Source: Apostichopus japonicus (Eukaryota; Echinodermata; Holothuroidea; Aspidochirotida; Stichopodidae). Taken from it: 64,000 bases of DNA. The notes beneath the pieces were generated by a model, which saw only the letters and a list, made by a program, of their open reading frames with translations, was not told where the DNA came from and made no database searches. The DNA is taken from assembly GCF_037975245.1 (NCBI RefSeq), contig NC_092563.1, positions 22,908,960 to 22,972,959 of the forward strand, in the 5' to 3' direction. Numbering within the stretch: the first letter of the stretch is position 1; each line of letters starts with the position of its first letter. Below, piece after piece: positions 1-13,300 of the stretch. A program made the translations under genes and the position numbers.

Positions 1-2217
1 CTTTTCGAACGTCGATAATGGTCTGTAAAAAGGCTTTCCAGTTCTCTGCAGGCTCCTTAAATGGTTCATTGTTTTACTGGCTGGATCACCGTCGTCTTTA
101 TTATTATCGTTTGGACAAACAGTATCAACTTTACCAAACCAAACAAAATCTGCAATCATTTTGGTTGTTTTGATTGTCTCAGCCTATAATAAATTCTCAA
201 AACCTACTTCCAACCATTGTCATACTTGACTTACATGGGAATGTAAATAATGCACCTCGCCGTGTTTGGTGTAATTAATGATTGACTCATATATTATTTT
301 GTGTTATGAAGCGGTCATTCCCCCTTTTTTGGGGGCTTTTCAAACAGTTATATGTGATTACAGATGAAGGGAATACTTAATGTTCGAAATATGTCTGTAT
401 ATGATTATTTGTCAGTTTTTCAAAGAATTTATCAATTGTCAGTGAAGGTTTGTTAAGATTCCATGTGAAACAAGGAAGCTGTCTAGCTGTGTATATTCTT
501 AGTAGTTCATTTTTTGATGTAGTTGTATCTAGAACCGACACATTTGTCAACTGTTACAAATGTGTCGTAAATATTACGGCATATATGTCACATACATAAT
601 TGTGTCAGTAAAATTTAAACGGGGTAATTAAGGCCATGTGCACAGTTCATGGGAACGTAAATGTACCACATAGATCGCATGTGAGATCACTGGTTCAACT
701 CCTGGTTCCAAATTTCTTTGTTTATAATTTCCCAGTTGTTTTTATCCCATCATTCATTGGAGTTCTAGGTTTCTTAAATCCATACCTACAATGGAATGAT
801 TTCAACCATTCATACACATTCCCAACGATAACTTGGCCAAGTTGAATTAATTATGTGCACACTACATTAATTACCATTGTTCTTCTCAAATTTGTCAGCA
901 ACCATAAATGGTCTTACTGCCGTCTGCTTTTGATATTCCTGATGCAAACCGCAAAAGAAAATCAATTTCCAATGTGTGTATCTCATTTTTCAAAAATGAG
1001 ATATTCGTATCTGTAAACGTAACACTCCAAATGATCCATTATGTTTCTCCCCTTTTTACATCAACACAGAGAGCTCTTTGAGGATATGTTAAGGTAGTGT
1101 AACTGTTCTTTCTTAATATTTTAATTTTTCTGGTCATTCTACTGTTTTAGACTTTGTGGCTCTTGTTTAAATACCAACCTACACTCTACAAATAATCATT
1201 TTACATCATTGGACTTTGATCAAATGGTTTAATGATGTAATGTCAGAGCTCTGAAGTCATTAAAACATTAATTGAATTATTGGAGAATCAAGAGTGAGTT
1301 TATCATCCTAGTTTTGTGCCCTGATTTTTTTTTTAAACAGTTGTATCTTAGCTGCAGCCTCAGTGAAGAAACTTATTGTCAGTACAATTTATAACTAGAC
1401 TGGTTTGTTGAATTAAACAAATAAATGAGGTTCAAAATTGATATTAATGATGAGATAACTAATGAGCAGCCTCCCCCCAATCCCCACCCAAATCTCAATC
1501 AGTTGACTGATTCCATCACGCCTCCTCCACTTCCACACAGTTGTTTAAGCTAGTAATATGTTAGTTAGTTTCTCCAACACGGTGCATGTTTGGGGGCTGG
1601 GGGGGGGGGGGTGGAAATGGAGAAATAATACAGCTGACATCTTTTCTGTGACTAATAAAACTTCTGCCACCAAAATATTGCAGGTGTTTGAAAAACTGGC
1701 TGTACGATACTTCATAAGAGAGTAAATTGTAATTAATTAGAGGAAATGAAAATATTATTTTGTAACATCACGGTATAACTCTCTTTACCTCAAGACCTCT
1801 GCTATTTCCAACAGCTAGCCTATCTATCACATATTTTTTCATTGTGATACCTGCTACTTCAGATTATGTCGTCCGGTACGGATAAATTGCTTGCGACTTT
1901 GTTCATGTTAACTGCTTGGTCCACTGTATTGAAAATGCTGGGGAGAGGTCACTTTTAGTGGTTTTATAAGTTACTTCCTTTGATATCAAAAGTTTTCTTT
2001 CTTGTATGAAAGTGTAGTCTGAACAATCAGTTTGAGAATTTTATCAAAATTCTTCGATCCAAAAAAATTTAAATAATTAATTTTCTCACAGATGCCAACA
2101 TCTGCCAAAGTTAACTTGGCTAAGCTAAATTAAAAAATTGTAAGTAAAGGTTCTTAGAAAAATTTAAATAATTTTACGCTTTTTGATACAATTCCTACTT
2201 TCCATGCAACATTAAAG
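1..2217. other. Upstream region, no supported gene
   Basis: I see no convincing exon or RNA gene here. The sequence is AT-rich with homopolymer runs, including a G tract near 1,600-1,612. Short open frames such as 636-845 have no protein-like composition. Earlier exons of the + strand gene that ends at 3,566 could lie here or outside the window. Confidence 0.4.
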
Positions 2218-2244
2218 GAAAAGGAAGAAGAAGGCTACAGAAAG
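2218..2244 (+). CDS. Possible short Lys-rich exon upstream of the 2.8-3.6 kb gene
   Basis: An AG at 2,216-2,217 and a donor GTGGGT at 2,245 would define a 27-nt exon. Read in the phase required by the next exon it gives a Lys-rich stretch followed by Ala-Thr-Glu and joins as Ser-Lys-Pro-Asn. The phase fit is the only support, and the acceptor is weak, so this is tentative. Confidence 0.2.
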
Positions 2245-2760
2245 GTGGGTTTGTCCTTTTTTTAACTTCTTTTGATCATGGACAAAGAAAGGACAAGCAC
2301 AAGTCTTCTAGCTCTGTGATATTTGCTTTCTTAACTACTATTGGGTTATTTGTCTCCTACTTTTTTCTCTTTTTTTTGTATTCCACCAATTTATCCTAGA
2401 TTTTAATAATTTTGTCAGTTCATTCATCTTTAAACTATCTTGATTTCTTCCTCCAGCCTTTCCATTAGGTGATTTGAAGGAATCGCAGGAGGATAAACAT
2501 GGCGTGATGAAGGGAGTGGGTGGGGAGGCTAGAGAGAGGATGGTAGAGAGAGAGAGGCATGGTGAAGGGAGTGAAAATGGTGCAAGTATGGTTGTGTACT
2601 AATCAGCTGCTGTGTGTGCACACACTACGTTGCATTCTGAATGCAACATCTCTTTTAGCAGGTGTTTTATGCGTCCCATCTGGTTATGGTATATCAGCTT
2701 ACAGTGTAGTTCTTTGTGAATGGTCAATGATGTCTTGTCTATCTCCCATCTTCTCTGCAG

Positions 2761-2837
2761 CAAGCCCAACTTGGTCCGCCTTGGTGAGACTCATACCAGT
2801 CGTTGCAATCCTCACCGATCGACAAACTTTCAGAGAG
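2761..2837 (+). CDS. Penultimate coding exon of an unrecognised gene
   Basis: The exon follows a pyrimidine-rich acceptor ending in TGCAG and precedes a GT donor. It contains one base, 25 codons and one base, and reads KPNLVRLGETHTSRCNPHRS and onward in one open frame. Its last base G joins the first two bases of the exon at 3,334 to make Asp, so both exons share one reading frame. I do not recognise the family. The His/Arg/Asn-rich, non-globular look is reminiscent of small ciliary microtubule-associated proteins, but that is only an impression. Confidence 0.6.
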
Positions 2838-3333
2838 GTATTTTATATTTCAGAACAATTTTGCACTTTTCTTTAAAGGGAAGCGTTACACACAGGAAGT
2901 AAATATTGATATGTAAAGGAAACTTAACCAGTTTTGACTTCTCTGGACCAGTTATGTTTTCACAGCCATTCTAGGTTTTCAAGAAACCTTTAAATATATT
3001 CTAAATGTTTGCAATGCCTTGTAATTCTCAATCCATTATGAGGCTGCAAAGGCCAGACCTTAATCTTATCATGACAGCTTAGTTTAATATCCCTCTTAGT
3101 AACTCAACCAAAACATCGTCATTTAAAATCCATACAAATTGATAAATATATATATAATTGACCATACATATTGATAAATATTGTAATCCTAGGGTTCAAT
3201 GCTGCAAGTCTCCTCCTGGTCAAACGTATCTTTCTCTTCCAAAATCTGCTTACCATTTTACACTCTTTTTCTTTGTTGATTTAACTCATGAATAATTACT
3301 TCTTTTTATCACTTTCCTTTCCTGTTTATTTAG

Positions 3334-3566
3334 ATTTCAAACTGCCACCAATTATTCAACATGCAAGCCAGCTACCTGCTGTGGATGGACTCTACAAGTT
3401 TACCAACAAGATTGACTTCCCGATGAAGACATTTTACATGAACCCATTCCCAGGGCCCATTGATCTCTACGAAGAACTGCATCAACCAATTTTGCTAACA
3501 TTAAAATCATCACAGAAGTATTTCATGCCACAAGATTCGATCGTAAATCCAGAGAACTTTAGGTAG
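3334..3566 (+). CDS. Terminal coding exon of an unrecognised gene
   Basis: The exon starts after TTTATTTAG and ends at a TAG stop at 3,564-3,566, adding about 77 residues. It begins Asp-Phe-Lys-Leu-Pro-Pro-Ile-Ile and includes FYMNPFPGPIDLYEELHQP. It is rich in Pro, Phe and Tyr with no transmembrane segment. Together with the previous exon it gives a C-terminus of about 103 residues. The 3'UTR is short: AATAAA lies at 619-624 of the third kilobase block (3,619-3,624). The gene converges on FCSK, whose 3' end is near 5,940. The family is unknown to me. Confidence 0.65.
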
Positions 3567-3618
3567 CAGTTGTGATGGAAGTTACCTTCTCTCCTATAGG
3601 GGCAAAACAGATTTTGTC

Positions 3619-3624
3619 AATAAA
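3619..3624 (+). terminator. Poly(A) signal of the 2.8-3.6 kb gene
   Basis: A canonical AATAAA lies 53 nt after the stop codon of the + strand gene, implying a 3'UTR of only about 70-80 nt. Confidence 0.6.
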
Positions 3625-4133
3625 GAAGCAGAAAACAATCGACATTTGATATCATTTGAGAAGTTGTTTTAACATTGTATTGTATGATCTTATCAGCAGC
3701 TCTCATACACAACTGAATCCTGACTTCATAACACAGAGGAGGCTAAAACAGCAGTTGTGCATTGCTGACTTTGATACAAAAGTTTGTAACACTGATGTCA
3801 ATTGGTAAAGTGTTATCTGTATACAGTGAGAGAGAGACTACACTATTGCCTTAAGAAAGAATCCTTTACATTTACAAATTTACCTAAATTCAGCTGGTTA
3901 TACTGTACAACCATAACAAACACATCTGGCTGAGATCCTATTGGCCTATATCATTCCCTTTACATGTAGCATTCCATGGAAACTTGTGATTTTTCTTCTC
4001 TCTGATGTATTATTCTTTGATAAAAGTCTATTGTATATTAATTGTCATCATTATTGACCACAAATATGCAAGAATGTCTTTCAATGGTCAAACTTTAAAA
4101 TGTTCAAACTGTAACATGCCTTTCACTGCCATC

Positions 4134-4245
4134 AGTGCCAGGTTATTCAGTAGGCTGATATGCCTATGCTCATCTGCCTAGTATAATCAGCCTAGGCTCA
4201 TCAGCCTAGGCTGATGAGCCTAGTGCCAGGTTATTCAGTAGGCTG
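4134..4245. repeat. 32-bp perfect palindrome flanked by 24-bp direct repeats
   Basis: The 24-bp sequence at 4,134-4,157 is repeated at 4,222-4,245 in the same orientation. Between them lies a perfect 32-bp palindrome at 4,192-4,223 centred on CCTAGG, overlapping the second repeat by two bases. The arrangement suggests local duplication around a hairpin-forming sequence. Confidence 0.75.
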
Positions 4246-5065
4246 TACCTCTGTGAATGCCTCCAGACGAGACATACCAACTTTCTGTTTTGAAGTTGGT
4301 AGGGATTGGGAGGAAAGGGGTGTAGGGGGTGGTTGGGAAGGGCAAGCATAAGGTACAAAAGAGCCTCACAGGGTGTTGTTTGTCGCAGGTTGACACCTGC
4401 AAAGCCTATTCTGTCAATACTGTTACATTAACTAATCTAGAATGAACATTTTCATTGTGTGAATAATTGGAGCGTCAGAATCCCCGCCCCCCCCCCTCCT
4501 ACAGGAAAGTAAACAGTTTGGAAAGTTCAGCATGCTGAGAGTTTTGTACCATTACTGATGACTGTTATAAGTCTACATCAAGGATGTCAACTAAAAGGTT
4601 TAATCTAAAAAACTGTAAACTGGGAGAAATTGAGGCATATTAGTTAATTCTTAAACACAGACAAAACCAATTGACAGCGCTCAAAGATACTACTAATGAT
4701 GTAAATATAATACATATGCCTGTCCATGTGTCTGTATACAGTGAAACCCATAAACTGAGTCCTGTAGAGAGTCACAAGTGTACATAACAATACAATATTA
4801 TTTTAGATATTATTATACTTTGTTGCATCCGTTAAATTCGCAAAACCTTGATTTTTTTTGTTTTTCAAACATTTTAAATACCAAGTTTATTGCTTGTTTT
4901 AATACAGTTTTGTCTGCTAAACTGTATATGTATACTACAACTATTGCGTTATATAAGTAATATCAAGACATACTCAGCATAGAAAACATGAGTAGGTTCA
5001 CATTTCCTTGAAGGCATCGTTGGAGTGCAATAATTTTATTTTGTCTCTGTTTTTTTCATTTTAAT

Positions 5066-5690
5066 GTAATAGCCGTCCAATATTTATGAAATTGTCCACT
5101 ATCATATATATTTTCTTCAATTTTTGATAACACAATTTAATGTGGCAAGTAGGAGATGTATTTTCCGTCCAATGTTCACATTCAATGATTCAGGTATTTT
5201 ATACTAAATGCGATATTTTTTCATTTTAGTAGGGACCAGTAAAATTTGCACCAAGTTTATACTGTTAACTTCATTATAATGTAATAGCTGTCCAATATTT
5301 ATGAAATTGTCCACTATCGTATATATTTTCTTCAATTTTTGATAACACAATTTAATGTGGCAAGTAGGAGATGTATTTTCCGTCCAATGTTCACATTCAA
5401 TGATTCAGGTATTTTATACTAAATGCGATATTTTTTCATTTTAGTAGGGACCAGTAAAATTTGCACCAAGTTTATACTGTTAACTTCATTATAATGTAAT
5501 AGCTGTCCAATATTTACGAAATTGTCCACTATCGTATATATTTTCTTCAATTTTTGATAACACAATTTAATGTGGCAAGTAGGAGATGTATTTTCCATTC
5601 AATGATTCAGGTATTTTATACTAAATGCGATATTTTTTCATGTTTAAATGGACCAGTAAAATTTGCACAAGTTTATACTGTTAACTTTAA
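5066..5690. repeat. 215-bp tandem repeat, about 2.9 copies
   Basis: Copies start at GTAATAGC at 5,066, 5,281 and 5,496, an exact 215-bp period twice over. Copies 1 and 2 are nearly identical; copy 3 has a short internal deletion near 5,597 and decays after about 5,690. It is AT-rich satellite-like DNA between two convergent genes, with no coding signal. Confidence 0.85.
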
Positions 5691-5939
5691 ATATTTTAAT
5701 AAGCGTAAAAGAAGACCAAAACAGATTAAATTTTCTTCTAAGTGTGTATAGACAGTGCAGTCAATATTCATATTTTGGTATTATATATTCAATAAATAAA
5801 TATATGGTTGTCCAAAGTGTTCCATTGTTATTTATTTATTTATTATCTCACAACATTCACTTCACAAGGCTCCAGAAACAAGTTCTCAATATAATGTTAT
5901 GTAAAGCGAATATAAAAACAAAGAATAAAAAAAAACAAT

Positions 5940-7270
5940 ACTATGTATAAAGGCACTTTATTGAAATTTATTAAGTTAATTCCTTTATAAGTGAAATCTG
6001 GCAAGACTTGAAAGAAGTTCATATTAAATTTTATCAGCAAATTTTCATGTCCTGTGATTTTTCATCCATTGCTTTACTAAACAAAAGATGCTCTTTCAAT
6101 AATATTTGCAAAATGTTAAAATTGCAGCAAAAATTTTCAACAGAACATTTGGTAGTCCATATTTTATGTGTTTGTCAACCAAGTATTAAAATTCATAATC
6201 ACTCTACGAGGGATGATTCTTCCCAAAATACCTTCCTTTCAATTACTCGCATATAACAGATTCTATCAAACGGTGAAATTTATTGTCATCATTCCAAATA
6301 TTACACACAAAAAAGCCAATGATAATTTAATAAACAATGTATGAAATGCCATAACTTAAAAGTTACAAGATAATCAAGCCAGAAACAAGAAAATTGTATT
6401 GGCAGTGAACAAAGTATCAATTTAATGCCACATTCCCAGTCCTTGCACCACCTCCCCCCCCCCCCCTTTCCCACCCTCTTCCAAAGGATATTTACTAAAA
6501 AGGGGGAGAAAGTCTAACTGTCAGAGATATCTCACAAACTACTGAAAAAGAAACGTATAAAACAGGTAAAATTCAAGCTTCTAAAAAATTGAAAATATCG
6601 CATAATAAGACCTAATTTTTAGGTAATCATGGATACTTCATAAAATAATGAAAGGCAAAAGATAGTACAATTTGAGTGATTTTAGAGACAACCGTGTTAG
6701 TTTGCTCAGAAGATGACGGAAGCAGATGATACCAGACGTGCCGTTTCAGAAATCAGCAAATTCTGTATTCAATTTTCAAATTCCTGAAAACTTTCGAATT
6801 CATAACATTCTGTTTCTACTACTGCATGTTAGGTTACTACTTAGCAATGTTTTTTTAAAGGTGTTCTTATCTGAAGGGGTGCATATATAAAGTTAGGCCT
6901 CTGTTGCAGACTAGCAGTTACAAATTTTTCAGCAAATTCCAGTGTTTGCAGTGCTGTGTGTGCATGATACAGATGAACGTTTATAGGCTTTGTATTAATG
7001 AAAGTAGACTCACATACTGAATAAACTAAATACAACCTGGGTGAGCCGTCTGCTTATCAGCCTAGCTAGCTAACACTAAAATATGGTTAACAGACTGTTC
7101 TGTGCATGGCATAGAGAGCAGATTATGTTGATATTGTATCCAACTAATGGGATTTATCTTCAAGAATTTATCACACAAAACAGAAATTTTATAAATTCGA
7201 AATTCTGTTGCATGATTTTTAGAAAAACTGTGTCCTTAGAGATATATTCCTTAGGTTCCTCTTCTTAGTT
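5940..7270 (-). other. FCSK: Probable 3'UTR of FCSK
   Basis: From the FCSK stop codon at 7,271 the minus strand runs to an AATAAA at 5,957-5,962. It is followed about 15-20 nt later by a T-rich stretch, as expected for a cleavage and polyadenylation site. Other AATAAA-like hexamers lie nearer the stop, for example around 6,280, so shorter transcripts are possible. Confidence 0.5.
5957..5962 (-). terminator. Candidate FCSK poly(A) signal
   Basis: The plus-strand TTTATT reads AATAAA on the minus strand, with a U-rich element just downstream. It is the most distal good candidate after the FCSK stop codon. Confidence 0.45.
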
Positions 7271-7357
7271 TTAGCTTTCCTCGACATCATCTTCCACGGT
7301 TACTTCTAGTCCCGTTTGGTCCAGGCTGACTGAATGTACCGTGATATTCTCTGTGCC
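7271..7357 (-). CDS. FCSK: FCSK coding exon 26, terminal
   Basis: Residues 1085-1112 and a TAA stop. The acceptor is CTGCAG, and the encoded tail ends in an acidic run, VEDDVEES. Confidence 0.88.
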   Translation of the reverse strand, partial: GTENITVHSVSLDQTGLEVTVEDDVEES

Positions 7358-10300
7358 CTGCAGAGAGAAAACATGAATATCACCGATGGAATACCACATT
7401 TCTGGGTTGTGAAAATTCAGCATTCCCTAAAAACACTTAAAACTTGCAAGTATTGGTCACATGGGCTATGTGAATTGGTATACATATGTGAGTGTGCATT
7501 GAGATTTGGGTAACACTCTGCCTAAACCAAACGATATTTTCCTTCTTGAACTTTCAAATGTTTGGATTCATTTATCCATTACCTGAACTGAATTCAGGAT
7601 ACGATTTCAGCATCATCTTATAACCCTTAGCAACATGACACACTTACAATAGCCTGCAATAACTATGCACTGGAAAAACAATTTTATGAAACCCTATAGA
7701 ACCATAGAAGATTGAGATTTTTCTGTCATGTAGTAACACTCCAAGAGGTCGCTCCAGCTAAGATTGCTTTACGAGAAGCACTGAGACATACGAGTAGGAA
7801 GGCCTGTGACTACCTTGCTTGGAAAAATAAAGTCGCAATTAAAGGACGTTAACATTAACAATTTCGAGGAAGCAATAAACCTTGCACAAGATCGTGATAA
7901 GTTGCAGAGGTTAATCACTGAGCATGTCGGACAGACGAGACTCAACTTACTACTACTGCTACTACTATAGAACCACACAAAAACAGATTAGCCTAACCTC
8001 TACTCCTGCCAAAATCTCTTTGACTCTCAGCACAGCACCAGATTCTTTGGTAAGAATGTACATGAATCCCCCTCCTCCAGCTCCTGCCAGTGCCTGGCCA
8101 TAGACATGCGGTAATAACGCATCCATCATCCTCCTGACCAGCTGGGGCTCGCATCCAGGGGCCATGACCTTCTTCTGGGTCCAGTAGATATTCATACAAT
8201 CTCCAACTTTCTCAAAGTTACCTACAAGAAAATTCCAGGACCAAGTGGGGGCAAAAAAATTTGAACAATTGGTGGTTAACGACTGCTTTGAATGCATTTA
8301 GAAAATACTCCAAACATGATGTGTTGATACGGTTAATGCAGGTAATTTTTGAAGAAATGAGCAAAAAATATTTACTTACAACTCCCATACAATATCATAC
8401 CTGTGAAATCCACCACAACTATTTGGGCAACTTTAAAATTGCTTTAAGACATACATTTTGATTTGCAGATTTGATTCAAATGCAAATAGTGGGTAATAAT
8501 ATCATGTACCTGCCATGTAAACCTTTCTTTGTCTATTTCTCCTTCATTACCTTGGCCTGAAATGCACTAATTTTGTAGGACACACTGAAGACATATGAGG
8601 TGGCTGTGAGTATGCATGAGGTAGCTGTGAGTATGCATGAGGTAGCAGTGAGTATGCACGAGGTAGCTGTGAGAATAAACAAGGTAGCTGTGAGTATGCA
8701 TGAGGTGGCTGTGAGTACGCATGAGGTAGCAGTGAGTATGCATGAGGTAGCTGTGAGTATGCACAAGGTAGCAGTGAGTATACATGAGGTGGCTGTGAGT
8801 ATGCATGAGGTAGCTGTGAGTATGCATGAGGTGGCTGTGAGAATGCACAAGGTAGCTGTAAGTATGAATGACGTAATTGTCAGTATGAATGAGTATGTAT
8901 TTGAGTATGCATGAGGTAGCAGTGAGTATGCACGAGGTAGCTGTGAGTATGCAAGAGGTATCTGTATACATTGTGGTTTGCTGATTGCATGTATCTCTAA
9001 AAAGGAAATAGGATCTTACCTTCTTGAAAGGCTTTGGCACAAACCTCTGCATTTTCCTTTAAATTCTGACAGTTGGTGACTATCTGAGGCAGCCTGCCAT
9101 ACCAATTACGAATCACATCCTGTAGAAGATTCCTGGCAGGGATTAAAACAAGAAGCAGTATTGTAAAGATGCAGAGCACAAATCTTTGGCAAAAAAGGGA
9201 TAATTGTTTACCAAATCCATTTATGATCCATGTTATATATGTGTTTGACAAATAAATTTCAGACTTTCAGTGAGAAAACCACATTCTGCTTTGAGTTGTC
9301 AGTAAGTTAGGTCAGATGTATGGCAATGAAGAGCCTAATTATTGTTCATTTGACTTACAGGCAGGGGCAGCCTTGATGATACAGAGGGCATGAAAAACCA
9401 CCCTACTTTTCCTGCTTTTTAAAAAGATTGTCTCTCTCTGTTTTTTAAAAGATTTTCCTTTTCACAAATTTTGTTCTTAGAAAGTCCCATTTCCTTCATT
9501 TAAACTGTGCATTTTGTGTGAAAACTCCCAAAAAAATCAATTAAAAAGCACCCTGTTGTTGAAAATTTAAGTTGATAGTGAAACAAGAAAGGTTGTTTCA
9601 ATGAAATACATTCAAGTACTGGAATTTGTGGTACAAAATGCACAGAGGATCCATTTCAAAATGTTTTGAAATACCGTTTTGGTTTGTCCCCACAAGCCAA
9701 TGTCACATATGTCCCACTTCCCCTCTAACTTTGTCCCCCAATTCATCCCCCACCCCAATCCTCATCCTTCTAGATTGACCCCACTTCTGCTGCCTCTGCT
9801 AGCAGGAGGAGCAGTCCAGGAAGGCATTTTACATCTGGCTGGAAATCCTACCTTGCTAGTCTAGTCTTCCCAGTGTACACCAGTACAAAATGATCATCAA
9901 ATGTTTGTTGTGTTTCCTTGGAAACCTGAATGGGGGATACAGTCACCTTTAAGGGGAGCTTCCCTTCTGAGCGTCCAATGTTTAGTGCAGGCATCAGTCC
10001 TAGGGAACGATCAAACAAACTTTCCCATGATGAAAGGTGATACTTGTAACAACAGGACTATTCAGCTTCACAAATTATTAACATTTAAACAATTGAATTT
10101 AATATTTCAATTGAATGCTATAATGAATATGCTTTGTGAGAAAGCATATATTTACCACCACTGAATTGGTATTGATCCAGGTGGGGTGGGGGAAGGTGGA
10201 GGAGGAGGGGCTTAAGGGTGGATTATTGTACAAATTAAAAAGCACTTATTAGCACAACCTTGCACTTACACCTGATTATAGACTCAATTTATAGTCTAAC

Positions 10301-13300
10301 TATGCCCTCAGAATGCACTACTTGACGTCTAAACTGTTCATATATTTTTTTTTCAGATCCCCCTACATGAGAGTCTGCTTCAATGATCTCAGAACCAAGG
10401 CCTCAAATAAATCCTGCATCTGCTCCTGTTTGCTACTATGTGGAGCCAACATTTAACAGGCATACATTGCTATGAGAACTTAACATTTTCTGTGCTACAG
10501 TGAAATATCCATCAACTCTCCTTTTGCAACTAAAAAAGAAGCAAGGAGCAAAAGGAAATAAATAAATAAATAAAAGAAGGAAAATTAGAAGAGCCTTACC
10601 TCCAACTTGATCTTGCCAGCCACCTCCTGTTGTGAGCATCTGTTCCAGGTGTAAGACCTAATAGAATGATAAACAATTCCTCCGTTTGTCTTGTTTCAAA
10701 GTGAAAACACAATGTCATGGTCCTTGAAGAAAAGTTGGTGGGCACCTTTCTCACATGACATGTATAAATTGAGTAATGTAAAACTTAAGCTTTTCCTGAT
10801 CACTGAAGTAAAATTATCCAAGGAGGAGGGGGTGATGGAGGGAGGGAGGTTGACTGGTTGAAGCAGGGGTGTAACACCCATGCTATGATGACTATTTGTG
10901 CCAAATCTTGATATATCTTTTGAAGGGTTACAAATATTCACAGTGAAAAGTCCCAACAACTTGTTCAAGTTCTCTTGTATACTTACAGCATGGATGAGTG
11001 AGAGGTTGTCAAATGTTTTACCAGAGGCCTTCCAAAGAACAGCAATCACAGCTCCAGCCAGGATACTACTCGTTCCCAAACCTTGTATCATTAAAGAAAA
11101 CATGATAACAAATGATGTACTGGGTGAAAAATTACTTATATTAAGGGGCAGGAAAAAACCAGTAAGCCAATTTACAAGATACCTCCATTTACTGTCCTTT
11201 CCTCACCCCTTTCTTCCCCCTTCTCTACCCTCCAGGTTTCTCTCTCCCACCCCCAAGAAACAAAGTAATTTAATCTATTGGTATCTCAACTCACATTGCT
11301 TCAAACTGATGGAGTAGAAGCTTGTGCATATGCCTAACATTAACCATTGATTAATACAATGTACTATATCTGTAGTACTGCTCTAACACTGTCTACGCCA
11401 AAACACACTTAACAGATTTTACTAATACCTTGAAAATGTGATCACTTTTGTTGTTCTGTTCTAGCACATGAAATACATTTTGTCTAAGATCTTTAGGACT
11501 GTAATGAACTCACATTAACAGTGAACACAAATTATTGACACATTCTATCAACAATCATGATCCCATTGTCTAAAAGTAGTTTAATTTATTGGTAGTTGTA
11601 CAAACAGATGGCGCCGTTATTCTAGTATTGAGGCTGACCGTGATACAATCTGAACACATTTCGAGGACATATTTTAAATATTCCAATCAATTAATAATTT
11701 CCATCAATCATGCACATCAATCAATCATGTCAATCAAGACAAAGAGATAAAATTATACATCAGGTTGAGAACAGGAATATTGACCGAAATAAAAAAGTAT
11801 TAATTCCCATAATTTCAGGAATACATTACAGAAATGGTACACAAGACAAGTTGTGGAACCGAAGTCCCCAGCATGACATAATGACAGAATAGACGGCAAT
11901 TTGGAGGGAGTGAAAATATTTGGCTTAGCGCTGGTGTGTCCATGAAGGACCAGCTGGCCCCTCCTACCTGATCCTGTTGGGAGATCAGACCAAGTCATAA
12001 GTTCAAAGCCGCCCTGGTAACGGTCAATCAACTGATCCTTCAGCTCAGTAGAAGAAGGAAAGGTCACGACCTCTGCACAGCAGAATGCTGCCTTTAGAAG
12101 AGCACCTTTATAAAATGGAAAACAAAAACCAGAAAATTAGATGCAATAAATTTAGCTAACACTTTCAAACCAGGACTACAAAGTAAGATCATCAGATTGA
12201 ACCTATGAGCCAAAGTAGAAGAAATGATATAAAAGTTGAAGAAATTTAATGAACTGAAAATAATTTAACAGGCTTTTGTAGTAAAGATAGACATATTTAG
12301 AAATTTAAGAAAAAACTTTAGCAGCAGTTATAGTAGCACTGAACAATCTAGCATCTTCAGGATGGCAACTCTTAGAGTCGGCACTCACCGGGGGCCTGAG
12401 GGTTGGTGAAGTCAGCTAGATCGGACAGCTTAGTCAAAACTAATCGTTGGGCAGTCGATGGATCAGTGCCTAGAACGAGCACAAGATGTGGTCTAGAAGA
12501 GAAAAAAACAACAAATGTAACGACATGTTAAAAGAATACAACTAGTACAGATCCTTAATTATTGCTCCTTTCATTAACGATTGTAATACCGAAATCTACA
12601 ACCATATAAATCTTAAAATGATATTACCAGGATGCTTAAATTATACCATATAAACTCCTGATAAACTTTTTCAAACTGGCGACAACTGCTGGATTTTTAG
12701 AAAGTTTGCTTCATTACATGTAGAATTTGCCACAACCACTGAATCTGATATACTGTAACAGCCTACCAGTCTATAAACGCTCATTAGATAACTACTCACT
12801 CTTCGATTCTCTTGACCTTTGCACCAATAGGTTTCTTGCCATCCAATAGGATCGCTGCATCGACAACCGCTCCGCCGTTCTCATAGGTGATTGGAGGAGT
12901 ATCTGACCATCCTCCCGATACATCGATCCTTGCTGGGCATCTCGCAACTATCCACTTGTCTCTTGGAGGGAGATCGCAGTTCTGAGTCGTAATGAACTAT
13001 TGAACAGAGAAAATGGTAAACTTCACTTTAAACCGATAGAATACATGTATCGAAGAATGTTCCTTACCTAAATATCTGTATGAACTACTCACACATGAAG
13101 CAACGAAGGATCTTTGCATGATACAGCCAAAGTAGGGGAAATAATTGTTACAGAAGCATGGTGCCATCACATCATATAGAAATAAAATGTGCAACTTACA
13201 CAGAATAAATTTCAACCACTTTTTGCAACGAACATTTCATTGCATAAAAATAATATCTTGTAAAATATTTTGTTTATTTTCTATATTACATTGTTCAATA

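Noticed and set aside
8533-9052. Repeat proteins with 7-residue units on both strands
   Set aside because: A 21-bp minisatellite inside an FCSK intron keeps several frames open at once; not a gene.
10696-11317. 135-aa minus and 139-aa plus frames
   Set aside because: The minus frame is FCSK exon 21 read through into introns; the plus frame is its shadow.
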